Origin: Gammaproteobacteria bacterium
GTDB taxonomy: Bacteria; Pseudomonadota; Gammaproteobacteria; GCA-001735895
Length of the DNA: 64,000 nucleotides
Direction of reading: 5' to 3'
Assembly: GCA_029862005.1 (NCBI GenBank)
Contig: JAOTYD010000007.1
Coordinates: forward strand, 84,477 to 148,476
In this document: one piece after another, positions 1-7,591 of the stretch
Numbering within the stretch: the stretch's first letter is position 1
How the letters are laid out: each line of letters opens with the position of its first letter
Translations under genes and position numbers: made by a program
Notes under the pieces: generated by a model
Seen by the model: the letters and a program-made list of their open reading frames with translations, nothing else
Databases searched by the model: none
Told to the model about the DNA's origin: nothing

Positions 1-199
1 TGCCAGCCGCAGTAATCATCGAATGCTCGGATTCAAGTGTTACCAGCCTGGCATCCAGTTCACCCCGATCTATCCAAGCGGCCAGATCCTCGATAATTTC
101 GGTCTGTGGTGTAATCGGGAATGCCGGGATGTAATCGACCTGTGCGAGTCGAGCTCCCCAGGCCGCGGCGCTGTTACCGGTTAACAGTTTACGTGTCAT
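1..199 (-). CDS. 2-oxoacid:ferredoxin oxidoreductase alpha subunit (partial, N-terminus)
   Basis: Only the first 66 codons are present; the gene runs off the left edge. The protein opens with GNSAAAWGARLAQ and then IPAFPITPQTEI, the signature of the N-terminal (PorA-type, pyruvate/2-ketoisovalerate) domain of 2-oxoacid:ferredoxin oxidoreductases, which decarboxylate a 2-oxo acid to an acyl-CoA and reduce ferredoxin. Its ATG overlaps the stop of the gamma/delta subunit gene in an ATGA, so the two are translationally coupled. The exact substrate cannot be read from this fragment; the upstream amino-acid dehydrogenase hints at branched-chain 2-oxo acids or pyruvate, which is inference. Confidence 0.85.
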   Translation of the reverse strand, partial: MTRKLLTGNSAAAWGARLAQVDYIPAFPITPQTEIIEDLAAWIDRGELDARLVTLESEHSMITAAG

Positions 200-1131
200 G
201 TTGTCGCTCCGTTTTCCTGCTCGCGCGCAACGTGTTCTGCTATCGATTCGATCGCATGAGGCGGACATTGTGCGACGCAAACAAGGCAGCCCTTGCAATG
301 GTCATAATCGATTTCGGGGTAACCGTCCGTGCGCACATTAATCGCACCATCAGGACAGTAAGTGCTGCAAATCCACGCACAACCGTTGCATTTTGGGTAA
401 TTAATAACCGGCCGCATGGTTCGCCACAGGCCGGTCCGAACCTGGACGCTGGTTGCGCCAGCATGTATGGCAAGATTAGAAATCTCGGCATTTTCAAAAG
501 GAAAGTCGATCCAGTCAGGTTTGACGAAATCCTTGGCCGATGGCAGGCCGCTTTGTTCGACGAGACCCGCATGGCAGGTCATTTCATCAAAAACCCTGCC
601 AGCGATATCGAGATTCTGGTCGATGACATCCTGATTCAGGTGACCAAGTTCTTCAGCGATCGCTGCCAGCAGGATTTTACAAGGTACGGCATTTGTCAGA
701 GCAGCGGCCGCGGCGGCACAGCGGCTACCGATGTAGGGCAGTGCGGCACGATCCTCGACTTCTTCCTGTGCCGTGAGAATCAAGATCCGGGCATCGGTAT
801 TTAACCTTTGCTGCCAGGTTTCGACACTTTCACGGGTATTAATCAAGAGTACGGTATGTCTGTCCATGCCCTGGGTGACCCCGGCTGCGGGCATGCCGAC
901 CAAGGTGTCATCGGCAACGATCACCAGGTCCGGATGGCCGATTATGCCGCGCTCGTTGATGGTGGTTTTAGCGGCCCGCACATAGGCAAAAATCGGGGCG
1001 CCACGTCTTTCCGCGCCATAGCGTGGTGCATCTTGCACTTCGTAACCAGCGCTGAAGAATGCAGTGCCGAGAATTCGGCTTGCAGTCTTCATTCCCTGCC
1101 CACCGCGACCATGAAATCGAATACGGAACAT
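196..1131 (-). CDS. 2-oxoacid:ferredoxin oxidoreductase, fused gamma and delta (ferredoxin) subunits
   Basis: 311 residues. Residues 1 to about 190 form the gamma domain, opening FHGRGGQGMKTAS, with DAPRYGAERRGAP typical of PorG. The C-terminal 70 residues carry two 4Fe-4S clusters: CNGCAWICSTYCP (spacing C-x2-C-x3-C-x3-CP, slightly unusual) and CKGCLVCVAQCP (standard). The gamma-delta fusion is a known arrangement. The product would accept electrons from the TPP-bound substrate in the alpha/beta subunits and pass them to ferredoxin in the cytoplasm. It lies 14 bp downstream of the dehydrogenase gene and overlaps the alpha subunit gene by 4 bp, so one operon is likely. Confidence 0.9.
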   Translation of the reverse strand: MFRIRFHGRGGQGMKTASRILGTAFFSAGYEVQDAPRYGAERRGAPIFAYVRAAKTTINERGIIGHPDLVIVADDTLVGMPAAGVTQGMDRHTVLLINTRESVETWQQRLNTDARILILTAQEEVEDRAALPYIGSRCAAAAAALTNAVPCKILLAAIAEELGHLNQDVIDQNLDIAGRVFDEMTCHAGLVEQSGLPSAKDFVKPDWIDFPFENAEISNLAIHAGATSVQVRTGLWRTMRPVINYPKCNGCAWICSTYCPDGAINVRTDGYPEIDYDHCKGCLVCVAQCPPHAIESIAEHVAREQENGATT

Positions 1132-1145
1132 GGTTTCTGGTCTCT

Positions 1146-2264
1146 TTAAAATATATGCCAGCGGCGATAACTCATTGCTTGCGCCACTCGCCGGCGTGCC
1201 ATCGCTAAAGCCGCATCACGCGGCAGGATCTGTTCCCGGTTTGCGGTTTCCAGCACCTCGCGCGTATTACGACGCAGTTTCTCCTCGATTGCGGTGAACG
1301 CTGCTGCTTCACCGGCGCCCTGGTACTCGGTCGCGGCACAGATCACGCCACCTGCATTAGCAATGAAATCAGGTATATTTAAGACGCCCTTTTGATGCAG
1401 GATTTTTTCCGCCGCGTAGGTGATCGGTATGTTGGCACCCTGAGCTATCATCCTGGCGTTAAGCCGATCTACATTGCCCTCGTGAATGACATCGGGCCGG
1501 GCCGCCGGAATCCAGATTTCGCATTCGATATCGATAATCGCATCGCCATCCAGTTTCTCGCCCGCGTCGTGCTCGGTAACACTGCGGCCAGCAGCCTTTA
1601 AATCGATGAGGGCGTCAACATCGAGGCCGTCGGGATCGTGTATGGTGCCAGCAGTATCCGAAACGGCGACCACGATCGCGCCTTGCTTGCACAGAAATCT
1701 GGCCGCATGTTTGCCGACCGCGCCGAAACCCTGCACTACAGTGCGCGCCCCCTTGATGTCGAAGTCGCAGAACTCCCGTGCAACGTCGACCGCGTGACTC
1801 AACCCAAAACCGGTTGCCCCGATTTCATCGAGCGGGATACCACCAAGCTCACGGGGCAAGCCGACAACGCGGCCGATTTCGTCCTTGACCCAGCCCATGC
1901 ATTCTTCATCGGTGCCCATGTCGGGCGCAAAAATATACTGTTCCACCTCTTGCAGTGCAGAGCAGAATCCTCGAATCAGGATTTCTTTTTGTACCCGTGG
2001 CATTTTCGGGTCACCGACCAGGACTGCTTTACCACCGCCGTGCTGCAGATCTGCCGCGGCATTCTTAAAAGTCATCGCGCGCGCCAGTCTTGCGCATTCC
2101 TCGGTGGTAGCGTCGACCGCCATGCGCACGCCACCGACCGAAGGCCCCCTGGCAACATTATCGACTACCAGTACACCTTTCAGGCCAGAACCGGGCTCAT
2201 GCACATGGATTACTTTTAAGGGACCAAGATCGTCAGCCAGCTTAAAAATGTCGTTCATCTGCAT
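1146..2264 (-). CDS. Glu/Leu/Phe/Val dehydrogenase family protein
   Basis: 372 residues, the short form of the amino-acid dehydrogenase family. The substrate-binding half has GGVRMA, the catalytic lysine motif GGGKAVL and the APDMGTDEE segment. The NAD(P)-binding half has a Rossmann GFGAVGKHAA. The reaction is reversible oxidative deamination of an L-amino acid to its 2-oxo acid and ammonia. Downstream genes encode a 2-oxoacid:ferredoxin oxidoreductase, so the pair could take an amino acid to an acyl-CoA. Which amino acid (glutamate, leucine or valine) cannot be decided here. Two ATGs six bases apart are possible starts; the longer one is given. A plausible promoter lies about 35 bp upstream. 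Confidence 0.85.
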   Translation of the reverse strand: MQMNDIFKLADDLGPLKVIHVHEPGSGLKGVLVVDNVARGPSVGGVRMAVDATTEECARLARAMTFKNAAADLQHGGGKAVLVGDPKMPRVQKEILIRGFCSALQEVEQYIFAPDMGTDEECMGWVKDEIGRVVGLPRELGGIPLDEIGATGFGLSHAVDVAREFCDFDIKGARTVVQGFGAVGKHAARFLCKQGAIVVAVSDTAGTIHDPDGLDVDALIDLKAAGRSVTEHDAGEKLDGDAIIDIECEIWIPAARPDVIHEGNVDRLNARMIAQGANIPITYAAEKILHQKGVLNIPDFIANAGGVICAATEYQGAGEAAAFTAIEEKLRRNTREVLETANREQILPRDAALAMARRRVAQAMSYRRWHIF

Positions 2265-2298
2265 TCTCTATTAAATCGCTTATATTCATTCTGTACGC

Positions 2299-2328
2299 AA
2301 TATATTTAATAACGTTGACACCGATCAA
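2299..2328 (-). promoter_or_regulatory. Candidate sigma-70 promoter for the dehydrogenase-oxidoreductase operon
   Basis: Read on the minus strand: a -35 of TTGATC, an 18-bp spacer and a -10 of TATATT, ending 34 bp before the dehydrogenase start codon. Assigned by consensus match only. Confidence 0.4.
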
Positions 2329-2393
2329 TGTTGCGAGCTTCGGCATCGCTAATAGTGGCTGAAATATAGTTTGATACCAAATAGGGGAATGCC

Positions 2394-2618
2394 ATGGGAA
2401 GCGATTCAAAGGCACTTGCGAGCGAGGTAGTAGGTGCATTTCAGGCATTGCTGGAAAGCGATGCACGAGAAGTGATTGGTGAAGATCATTTTAAGGCGCT
2501 GCACGGGATGATACGGGAGGCGATCGCCGAGCAATCGGAAGCGATAATCGAGCGTCTGGAGCGTAATCTGAGTCAGATTAAGTCAGAGATGGTAGAAAGG
2601 CGCCCGCTCGAATTATAG
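2394..2618 (+). CDS. Small hypothetical protein, mostly helical
   Basis: 74 residues, charged and predicted to be almost entirely helical, rich in Glu, Ala and Leu; the C-terminal part (EAIIERLERNLSQIKSEM) looks like a coiled coil. No signal peptide, cysteine or recognised domain. A good ribosome site, AGGGG, lies 7 bp before the ATG, which supports this reading over a competing minus-strand frame in the same DNA. It stands alone between an operon on one side and a convergent lipoprotein gene on the other. Function unknown. Confidence 0.55.
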   Translation: MGSDSKALASEVVGAFQALLESDAREVIGEDHFKALHGMIREAIAEQSEAIIERLERNLSQIKSEMVERRPLEL

Positions 2619-2645
2619 ACGGGTGACGGTCCGAACCTCATGAAC

Positions 2646-3077
2646 CTATTCACAGCGCGACAGGACAAGAAACTTGTCTTCATCATCTGTCAGGTAAAGG
2701 TCTTTTCCCTCGTTCTTGAAATTGGCCTGGTATCGACGCGGATCGGCCTCCGTCCTGGCCAGGATCATCGTGTTTAAACTTTCAAGCTGCCATTTTCCGT
2801 AATCACGGTACAACCAGCCTGATTCCGCATTCTGCCAGCTTCCTCCATTACTGAAACGCCAGTAATGCGGGGATAGATTGGAAAGTGCGCTATGCCCGGC
2901 ATCCTTGTTCGCTTGCGAAGTAAGGTCTCGATTGGTACACCAGTCACCGATCACATATTCCGGCTTCAACTGATCACCCGGCCCGGTATCAGGGGCCATA
3001 ACAAGTGCCTGCTTGTTGGCACAGGCACCGACGAGCAGCCCAAGCGCGACGATGGCGATAATGTTTTTGATTTTCAC
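2646..3077 (-). CDS. Putative lipoprotein
   Basis: 143 residues. The N-terminus MKIKNIIAIVALGLLVGAC is a lipoprotein signal with lipobox LVGAC, so the mature protein should begin at Cys19 and be lipid-anchored, probably in the outer membrane. The mature part is rich in Trp, Tyr and Asn (SPHYWRFSNGGSWQN), with two further cysteines, Cys47 and the penultimate residue, that might pair. No family recognised. It follows the MBL-hydrolase gene on the same strand with a 13-bp gap and may be co-transcribed with it. Confidence 0.7.
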   Translation of the reverse strand: MKIKNIIAIVALGLLVGACANKQALVMAPDTGPGDQLKPEYVIGDWCTNRDLTSQANKDAGHSALSNLSPHYWRFSNGGSWQNAESGWLYRDYGKWQLESLNTMILARTEADPRRYQANFKNEGKDLYLTDDEDKFLVLSRCE

Positions 3078-3090
3078 GACAAAGCCACGG

Positions 3091-3807
3091 TTATAGCAGA
3101 TTGGCGATTTTTAACTGCTGTTTGCTGATCGCATCGTAGGGTTCATTTCGGGTCCGGTCATGCACCTGCATGCGATAATGGACGAACGATTCCGCATCTT
3201 CATAGTGCATGAACGGATTGCCTTCGAGCTGGTCGGCGAGGGTCGAGGTTTTGGATACCGAGTAATTATGTCCAGGATGGATCAGCATATCCTGCGGCAG
3301 GCGTTCCTTCATGTTTTTGAGAGTGATGAACATGTCTTCCGGGCTACCACCGCTCATGTCACAGCGGCCGCAGCCAAATACAAACAGCGTGTCGCCGGTA
3401 ATGATTTCATTGCCCAGCTGGTAGCAGGCGGAGCCTGGCGTATGTCCCGGTGTATGCAGGATCTTGATCGTGGTTTCGCCCAGCGTCAGTTCGTCGCCGC
3501 CATGGTGCAGGCTGGGCTTGTCCAGTTCGTGCTGCCAGAATTCGTACTCGGGCTTGAGCAAATGCACCTCGGCACTCGCGTGATTGAGCAGTTCCTCGAT
3601 ACCATTGATGTGATCATTGTGGCTATGGGTTAACAAAATATCGGTAATATTGAGATCATGCTGATTTGCCTTGGCGACGATCTTGCCGACTTCCCATGCG
3701 GGATCAACCACTGCACATCGACGGCTGGCAACATCCTCGACCAGGTAAACGAAATTTTCCATCGGGCCCAATTCCATCGCGTGCACTTTGAATCCAGGAT
3801 CTGACAT
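3091..3807 (-). CDS. MBL-fold metallo-hydrolase, glyoxalase II-like
   Basis: 238 residues. The metallo-beta-lactamase fold is marked by THSHNDH (about residues 60-66, the HxHxDH metal-binding motif), HTPGHTPGS, ITGDTLFVFGCGRCD and HPGHNYS, which supply the usual His/Asp ligands of a dinuclear metal site. The GCGRCD segment and overall order match hydroxyacylglutathione hydrolase and persulfide dioxygenase relatives. Thioester hydrolysis (glyoxalase II type) is likely but not proven. Divergent from argG, with about 120 bp between the two start codons. Confidence 0.8.
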   Translation of the reverse strand: MSDPGFKVHAMELGPMENFVYLVEDVASRRCAVVDPAWEVGKIVAKANQHDLNITDILLTHSHNDHINGIEELLNHASAEVHLLKPEYEFWQHELDKPSLHHGGDELTLGETTIKILHTPGHTPGSACYQLGNEIITGDTLFVFGCGRCDMSGGSPEDMFITLKNMKERLPQDMLIHPGHNYSVSKTSTLADQLEGNPFMHYEDAESFVHYRMQVHDRTRNEPYDAISKQQLKIANLL

Positions 3808-3929
3808 GATTTCCCTCCATTTTCGAAGCTTGCATTATACGCTTATGCTGGATTTTTGTGCGAATTCTAAAGACAATACCCACCTTTTTCGAGGCCCGGG
3901 ATCCGCGGCCAGACGGCAACAGGAAAGAC

Positions 3930-5141
3930 ATGAGCAAAACAACGGTAAACAAAGTAGTGCTGGCCTATTCGGGCGGCCTGGATACCTCGGTTATTCTTAA
4001 ATGGCTGGAAGACCAGTACGAGTGTGAGGTCGTTACCTTCACCGCGGATATCGGCCAGGGTGAAGAGCTTGAGCCGGCGCGCATCAAGGCGGAAAAGTAC
4101 GGGGTCAAGGAAATCTACATCGAAGATCTGCAGGAAGAATTCGTGCGTGATTTCGTCTACCCGATGTTTCGCGCCAACACGGTCTATGAAGGCGAGTACC
4201 TGCTGGGTACCTCGATTGCACGTCCGCTGATTGCCAAGCGCCTGGTCGAGATTGCCGCCGAAACCGGTGCCGATGCGGTGTCGCACGGCGCCACCGGCAA
4301 GGGTAATGACCAGGTCCGGTTCGAGCTCGGTGCCTATGCTCTCAGCCCCGATATTCGCGTCATTGCACCCTGGCGTGAATGGGATTTGAATTCACGCGAG
4401 AGCCTGCTGGCCTATGCCGATGCGGCGGGGATCGCAATCGAAAAGAAACAGGGCGGCAGGTCCCCGTATTCAATGGATGCTAACCTGCTGCATATTTCCT
4501 ACGAGGGTGGAGAGCTGGAAGATCCCTGGTACGAGGCGCGGGATGACATGTGGCAACGTTCGGTATCTCCGGAAAACGCGCCGGACAAACCGACCTACCT
4601 GGAGCTGGGTTTTGAAAATGGTGATATCGTGTCGATTGACGGGGAGCGTTTAACTCCTGCCCAGGCATTAACCCGTTTGAACCGGGAGGGTGGAGCACAT
4701 GGTATCGGACGTCTGGATATCGTCGAAAACCGTTACGTCGGCATGAAGTCACGCGGCTGCTACGAAACGCCCGGAGGCAGTATCATGCTCAAGGCCCACC
4801 GCGGAATCGAGTCGATTACGCTTGATCGCGAGGTCGCGCATTTAAAGGATGAGCTAATGCCCAGGTATGCCCACCTGATTTACAACGGCTACTGGTGGAG
4901 TCCGGAGCGCAAGATGCTGCAACAGATGATTGATGCGTCTCAGCACACGGTAAACGGTGAAGTCAGGGTCAAGCTGTTCAAGGGTTCTGTCAACGTGGTC
5001 GGTCGTAAATCCGCAACCAACAGCCTGTTTGATGAAGCGATCGTAACCTTCGAAGACGACCGTGGCGCCTACGATCAAAAAGACGCCGAGGGCTTCATCA
5101 AGTTAAACGCGCTGCGGATGCGTATCGCCGGAAACAGATGA
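3930..5141 (+). CDS. argG: Argininosuccinate synthase
   Basis: 403 residues, normal for the family. The N-terminal ATP-pyrophosphatase motif AYSGGLDTS is at residues 12-20; downstream are [15 protein letters not shown] and [15 protein letters not shown], both typical of ArgG. It joins citrulline and aspartate with ATP to argininosuccinate in arginine synthesis. The start chosen has AGGAAAGA just before ATG and gives [16 protein letters not shown]; an upstream ATG would add 24 residues not seen in relatives. Its stop overlaps the next start (ATGA), so it heads a small operon with a lipoprotein, a 2Fe-2S protein and acylphosphatase. Confidence 0.97.
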   Translation: MSKTTVNKVVLAYSGGLDTSVILKWLEDQYECEVVTFTADIGQGEELEPARIKAEKYGVKEIYIEDLQEEFVRDFVYPMFRANTVYEGEYLLGTSIARPLIAKRLVEIAAETGADAVSHGATGKGNDQVRFELGAYALSPDIRVIAPWREWDLNSRESLLAYADAAGIAIEKKQGGRSPYSMDANLLHISYEGGELEDPWYEARDDMWQRSVSPENAPDKPTYLELGFENGDIVSIDGERLTPAQALTRLNREGGAHGIGRLDIVENRYVGMKSRGCYETPGGSIMLKAHRGIESITLDREVAHLKDELMPRYAHLIYNGYWWSPERKMLQQMIDASQHTVNGEVRVKLFKGSVNVVGRKSATNSLFDEAIVTFEDDRGAYDQKDAEGFIKLNALRMRIAGNR

Positions 5142-5575
5142 ACCCGGCACTGCACCGGATACTGCTGGGTTGCCTGCTGCTTTGCAATCTTGTGGCCTGC
5201 TCGTCTTCGGACGACGAACAGGTTGCGAAGGACCAGAAATACTATTTCCTTGAATCCCTTAAGCAGGTTGAGGCGGGCGGCAGGCAGTTGCAGTCCTCTG
5301 CGCTGCAGCAGGCCGAACTCGAGCAGGCACTGGCGATGCTTGACCAGGGTTTGAAACTGGCGTTCCAGGTCGAACGCAAGTTTCTCGATGATCTGGACCT
5401 GCGCCTCGGGAAAAACTTTGAACGTTATTTCATCAAGGGTGTTGAAAATTACCGGGTCGGGATCGAAGCCGGCGACGAAGTACAGCAACGCCGGGGCCTG
5501 CAGTTACTGGCGCGGTGGGGCGAATTCTGGAATAGCGAGCGCCAGGCAATCGAGGCAAGGTTGAATCCCGGCTAG
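5138..5575 (+). CDS. Putative lipoprotein downstream of argG
   Basis: 145 residues. Signal peptide [13 protein letters not shown] with lipobox LVAC followed by SSSDDE; the acidic +2 region favours retention near the inner membrane, though that rule is only well tested in enterics. The mature part is helical with heptad-like Leu and Gln repeats (residues 45-95). No recognised domain. It is coupled to argG by a 4-bp overlap and followed 1 bp later by the 2Fe-2S protein gene. Function unknown. Confidence 0.7.
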   Translation: MNPALHRILLGCLLLCNLVACSSSDDEQVAKDQKYYFLESLKQVEAGGRQLQSSALQQAELEQALAMLDQGLKLAFQVERKFLDDLDLRLGKNFERYFIKGVENYRVGIEAGDEVQQRRGLQLLARWGEFWNSERQAIEARLNPG

Positions 5576-5576
5576 C

Positions 5577-5873
5577 ATGACGAAACCGGTACGACTGATT
5601 GTTTGCGTCAACCGGCGTCTTGGCACTGGCCAGCGTTCTTGCGTGGGGAGTGGCAGCCTTGGCCTGATCCAGAGCATCGAGGCCATGATCGCTGACGAGG
5701 GTCTCGAGGTTCCGATTGTCCGGCGCGAATGCCTGGGCCGCTGTGAGCAGGGTCCGACCATGCGAATTGCCCCGGCAGGACCTTTTTTTACCGAGATTGA
5801 CGAACCGAAGCTGCCACTTATCATTGCACAACTGAAAGCCTTCATCGAGGTTCAAGATGGATCAGGTTCGTAG
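5577..5873 (+). CDS. (2Fe-2S) thioredoxin-like ferredoxin domain protein
   Basis: 98 residues with four cysteines in the order expected for thioredoxin-like 2Fe-2S ferredoxins: Cys10, Cys22, then CLGRC (Cys52 and Cys56). The segment RRECLGRCEQGPTMRIAP resembles that of the NuoE-like or DUF1636 family of small electron carriers or metal-binding proteins. Partner unknown. It starts 1 bp after the lipoprotein gene, and its 3' end overlaps the acylphosphatase gene by 17 bp. Confidence 0.75.
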   Translation: MTKPVRLIVCVNRRLGTGQRSCVGSGSLGLIQSIEAMIADEGLEVPIVRRECLGRCEQGPTMRIAPAGPFFTEIDEPKLPLIIAQLKAFIEVQDGSGS

Positions 5874-6135
5874 CGTAACCGGCTTTGTGTCAGGTCGGGT
5901 GCAGGGCGTGGGTTTCCGTTACTTCGTGATGCGCCATGCACAGGCTGAAAACCTTGGCGGCTTCGTGCGCAACCTGGACGATGGTCGGGTCCAGTTTCTG
6001 CTGCAGGGCGAAGCCGGTGCGGTGGCTAAGGTAATCGAGAAGATACGGATCGGCCCAGCCCATGCGCGGGTAAGTGACCTGGTGGTCGAACACACGGATA
6101 AGACGCCGCTGACAAACGGTTTCGTTATTCGATAA
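5857..6135 (+). CDS. acyP: Acylphosphatase
   Basis: 92 residues, the standard size. It contains GRVQGVGFRYFVMRHA, holding the catalytic arginine (GVGFR), and the later GGFVRNLDDGRVQF with the catalytic asparagine (RNLDDG). It hydrolyses acyl phosphates such as carbamoyl phosphate or 1,3-bisphosphoglycerate in the cytosol. Carbamoyl phosphate is also a precursor of citrulline, the ArgG substrate, but a functional link through the shared operon is only an inference. Confidence 0.93.
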   Translation: MDQVRSVTGFVSGRVQGVGFRYFVMRHAQAENLGGFVRNLDDGRVQFLLQGEAGAVAKVIEKIRIGPAHARVSDLVVEHTDKTPLTNGFVIR

Positions 6136-6181
6136 TTACCCGAAACCCGGCTGCCCTGTGCCCGGCACCAGATGGCCGGTT

Positions 6182-6376
6182 CTACTCATGTTGAAGACGG
6201 GCCTGCACGCTGGCGGACCCCTGTTCATCGACCTCGACAATAAAATCGATAGGACGGCAACAGACCTCGCAATCCTCGATATATTCCTGGTTTTCGATCG
6301 AACCATCGACGAGCAGGGTAATTTCCTCCCAGCAGTAGGGACACTGCGATGCCACCTCAATGATCTGGTTGATCAT
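6182..6376 (-). CDS. CPXCG-motif cysteine-rich protein
   Basis: 64 residues. Cys12 and Cys15 in CPYCWE, then Cys36, Cys39 and Cys40 in CEVCCRP, make a small zinc-ribbon-like site; this matches the CPXCG cysteine-rich family common in proteobacteria, whose role is unknown. It follows the sugar dehydrogenase gene: the end of that gene and this start overlap in ATGA, so translation is coupled. Confidence 0.8.
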   Translation of the reverse strand: MINQIIEVASQCPYCWEEITLLVDGSIENQEYIEDCEVCCRPIDFIVEVDEQGSASVQARLQHE

Positions 6377-7512
6377 TCCTCGGGAAGAATACGCATGATG
6401 CGGCCACTATCGGTGGAGAAGTAAATCCAGCCTTCGGGACTGATAGCGAGGGCGCGGATGCGTTCGCCGAGATCTTCGAGTATCCGCTCCTCTTCGATGG
6501 CCTGACCTGATTCGGAGAGTTTTATCCGGTTCAAGTGCCGTAGCTTGAGCGCGCCCGTAAACAGGTCCCCGCGCCACTCCGGAAACGCATCCCCACGGTA
6601 AACAACCAGGCTGCCAGGCGCGATCGAAGGAATGTATACCTTTCGCGGCTGCTCCATGCCGGGCTTACTGGTGCCTTCGCCTACCGCAACCGGCCCCCAG
6701 TATTCCTTGCCGTGGCTGATAACAGGCCAACCATAATTACGAGCTTTTTCCACCAGATTGATTTCATCACCACCACGGGGTCCGTGCTCGATCTCCCATA
6801 AGCTCGAGGTCTGCGTATCAAAAACCAGTCCCTGGGGATTGCGATGACCGAAACTCCAGACTTCCGCACGCGTGCCCGGATTGGCAAAGAAGGGATTGTC
6901 GGCTGGAACACTGCCGTCGAGGTTCAGTCGCATGATCCCGCCAATATGATTGCTCAGGTCCTGGGCGAGGGGGCGCTTACCGCGGTCGCCAACGCCAAAG
7001 AATACGTGCCCGCTGTCGTCAAACGTGATGCGACTGCCGAAGTGCCTTCTGCTGTCAGTTGCAGAATCGGTGACCAGCAAATCCTGCCAGTCAACCAGGC
7101 GGTTTTGATCAAGACGTGCGCGTGCCAGCGTGGTCGCCGCTTCGCCTTTCGAAGGCTTACTGTAGGTAAAATATATCCAGCCATCGTCGACGTAATTGGG
7201 CCCGACCGCAACATCAAGCAGGCCTCCCTGGCCTTCGGCGACGACCTCGGGGGCACCCCCGATTTCGACGACGCCGAGTTTTTTGATATCAAGCAGGCGT
7301 ACGCGGCCGGCGCGTTCGGTCACCAGGATCTGCTGTGGGGACAGGAAAGCCATTCCCCAGGGAACGCCCAGGCCATCAACCAGCTCTTCGACAAGAATTC
7401 CGGGATAGCCTTGCTCAATCTCGCGAGGCTGCTGCGCTGCCAGCGGTGCTGTCGCGATACAGGCGAGTACCAGCAACAGGCCGCGGTTAAATGATCGGGT
7501 AAATGTAAACAT
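6373..7512 (-). CDS. PQQ-type glucose/sorbosone dehydrogenase family protein (secreted)
   Basis: 379 residues from the chosen start, which opens with a clear signal peptide, RGLLLVLACIATAPLAAQ. The frame stays open upstream, but that extension looks non-coding. The mature part is a six-bladed beta-propeller with VPWGMAFL, ERAGRVRLL, GQGGLLDVA, RHFGSRI, GHRNPQGL, GPRGGDEIN and NYGWP, the conserved series of the soluble aldose dehydrogenase (YliI-like) family. It would oxidise sugars or related alcohols in the periplasm using PQQ; cofactor and substrate are inferred from the family. Confidence 0.85.
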   Translation of the reverse strand: MFTFTRSFNRGLLLVLACIATAPLAAQQPREIEQGYPGILVEELVDGLGVPWGMAFLSPQQILVTERAGRVRLLDIKKLGVVEIGGAPEVVAEGQGGLLDVAVGPNYVDDGWIYFTYSKPSKGEAATTLARARLDQNRLVDWQDLLVTDSATDSRRHFGSRITFDDSGHVFFGVGDRGKRPLAQDLSNHIGGIMRLNLDGSVPADNPFFANPGTRAEVWSFGHRNPQGLVFDTQTSSLWEIEHGPRGGDEINLVEKARNYGWPVISHGKEYWGPVAVGEGTSKPGMEQPRKVYIPSIAPGSLVVYRGDAFPEWRGDLFTGALKLRHLNRIKLSESGQAIEEERILEDLGERIRALAISPEGWIYFSTDSGRIMRILPEE

Positions 7513-7591
7513 GACTTTACAGTACAAAAGCTGCACGCATAATACCAGAGCGACGTGAAAGCCTGAACTCCTCGCAATATGATGATGCCGA

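Noticed and set aside
121..804. Long plus-strand open frame opposite the ferredoxin oxidoreductase genes
   Set aside because: It is antisense to a clear gamma/delta subunit gene with intact iron-sulfur motifs, has no ribosome site and its protein matches nothing.
2242..2466. Minus-strand frame of 74 codons overlapping the dehydrogenase start
   Set aside because: It overlaps both the dehydrogenase and the better-supported plus-strand small gene, and has no sensible composition.
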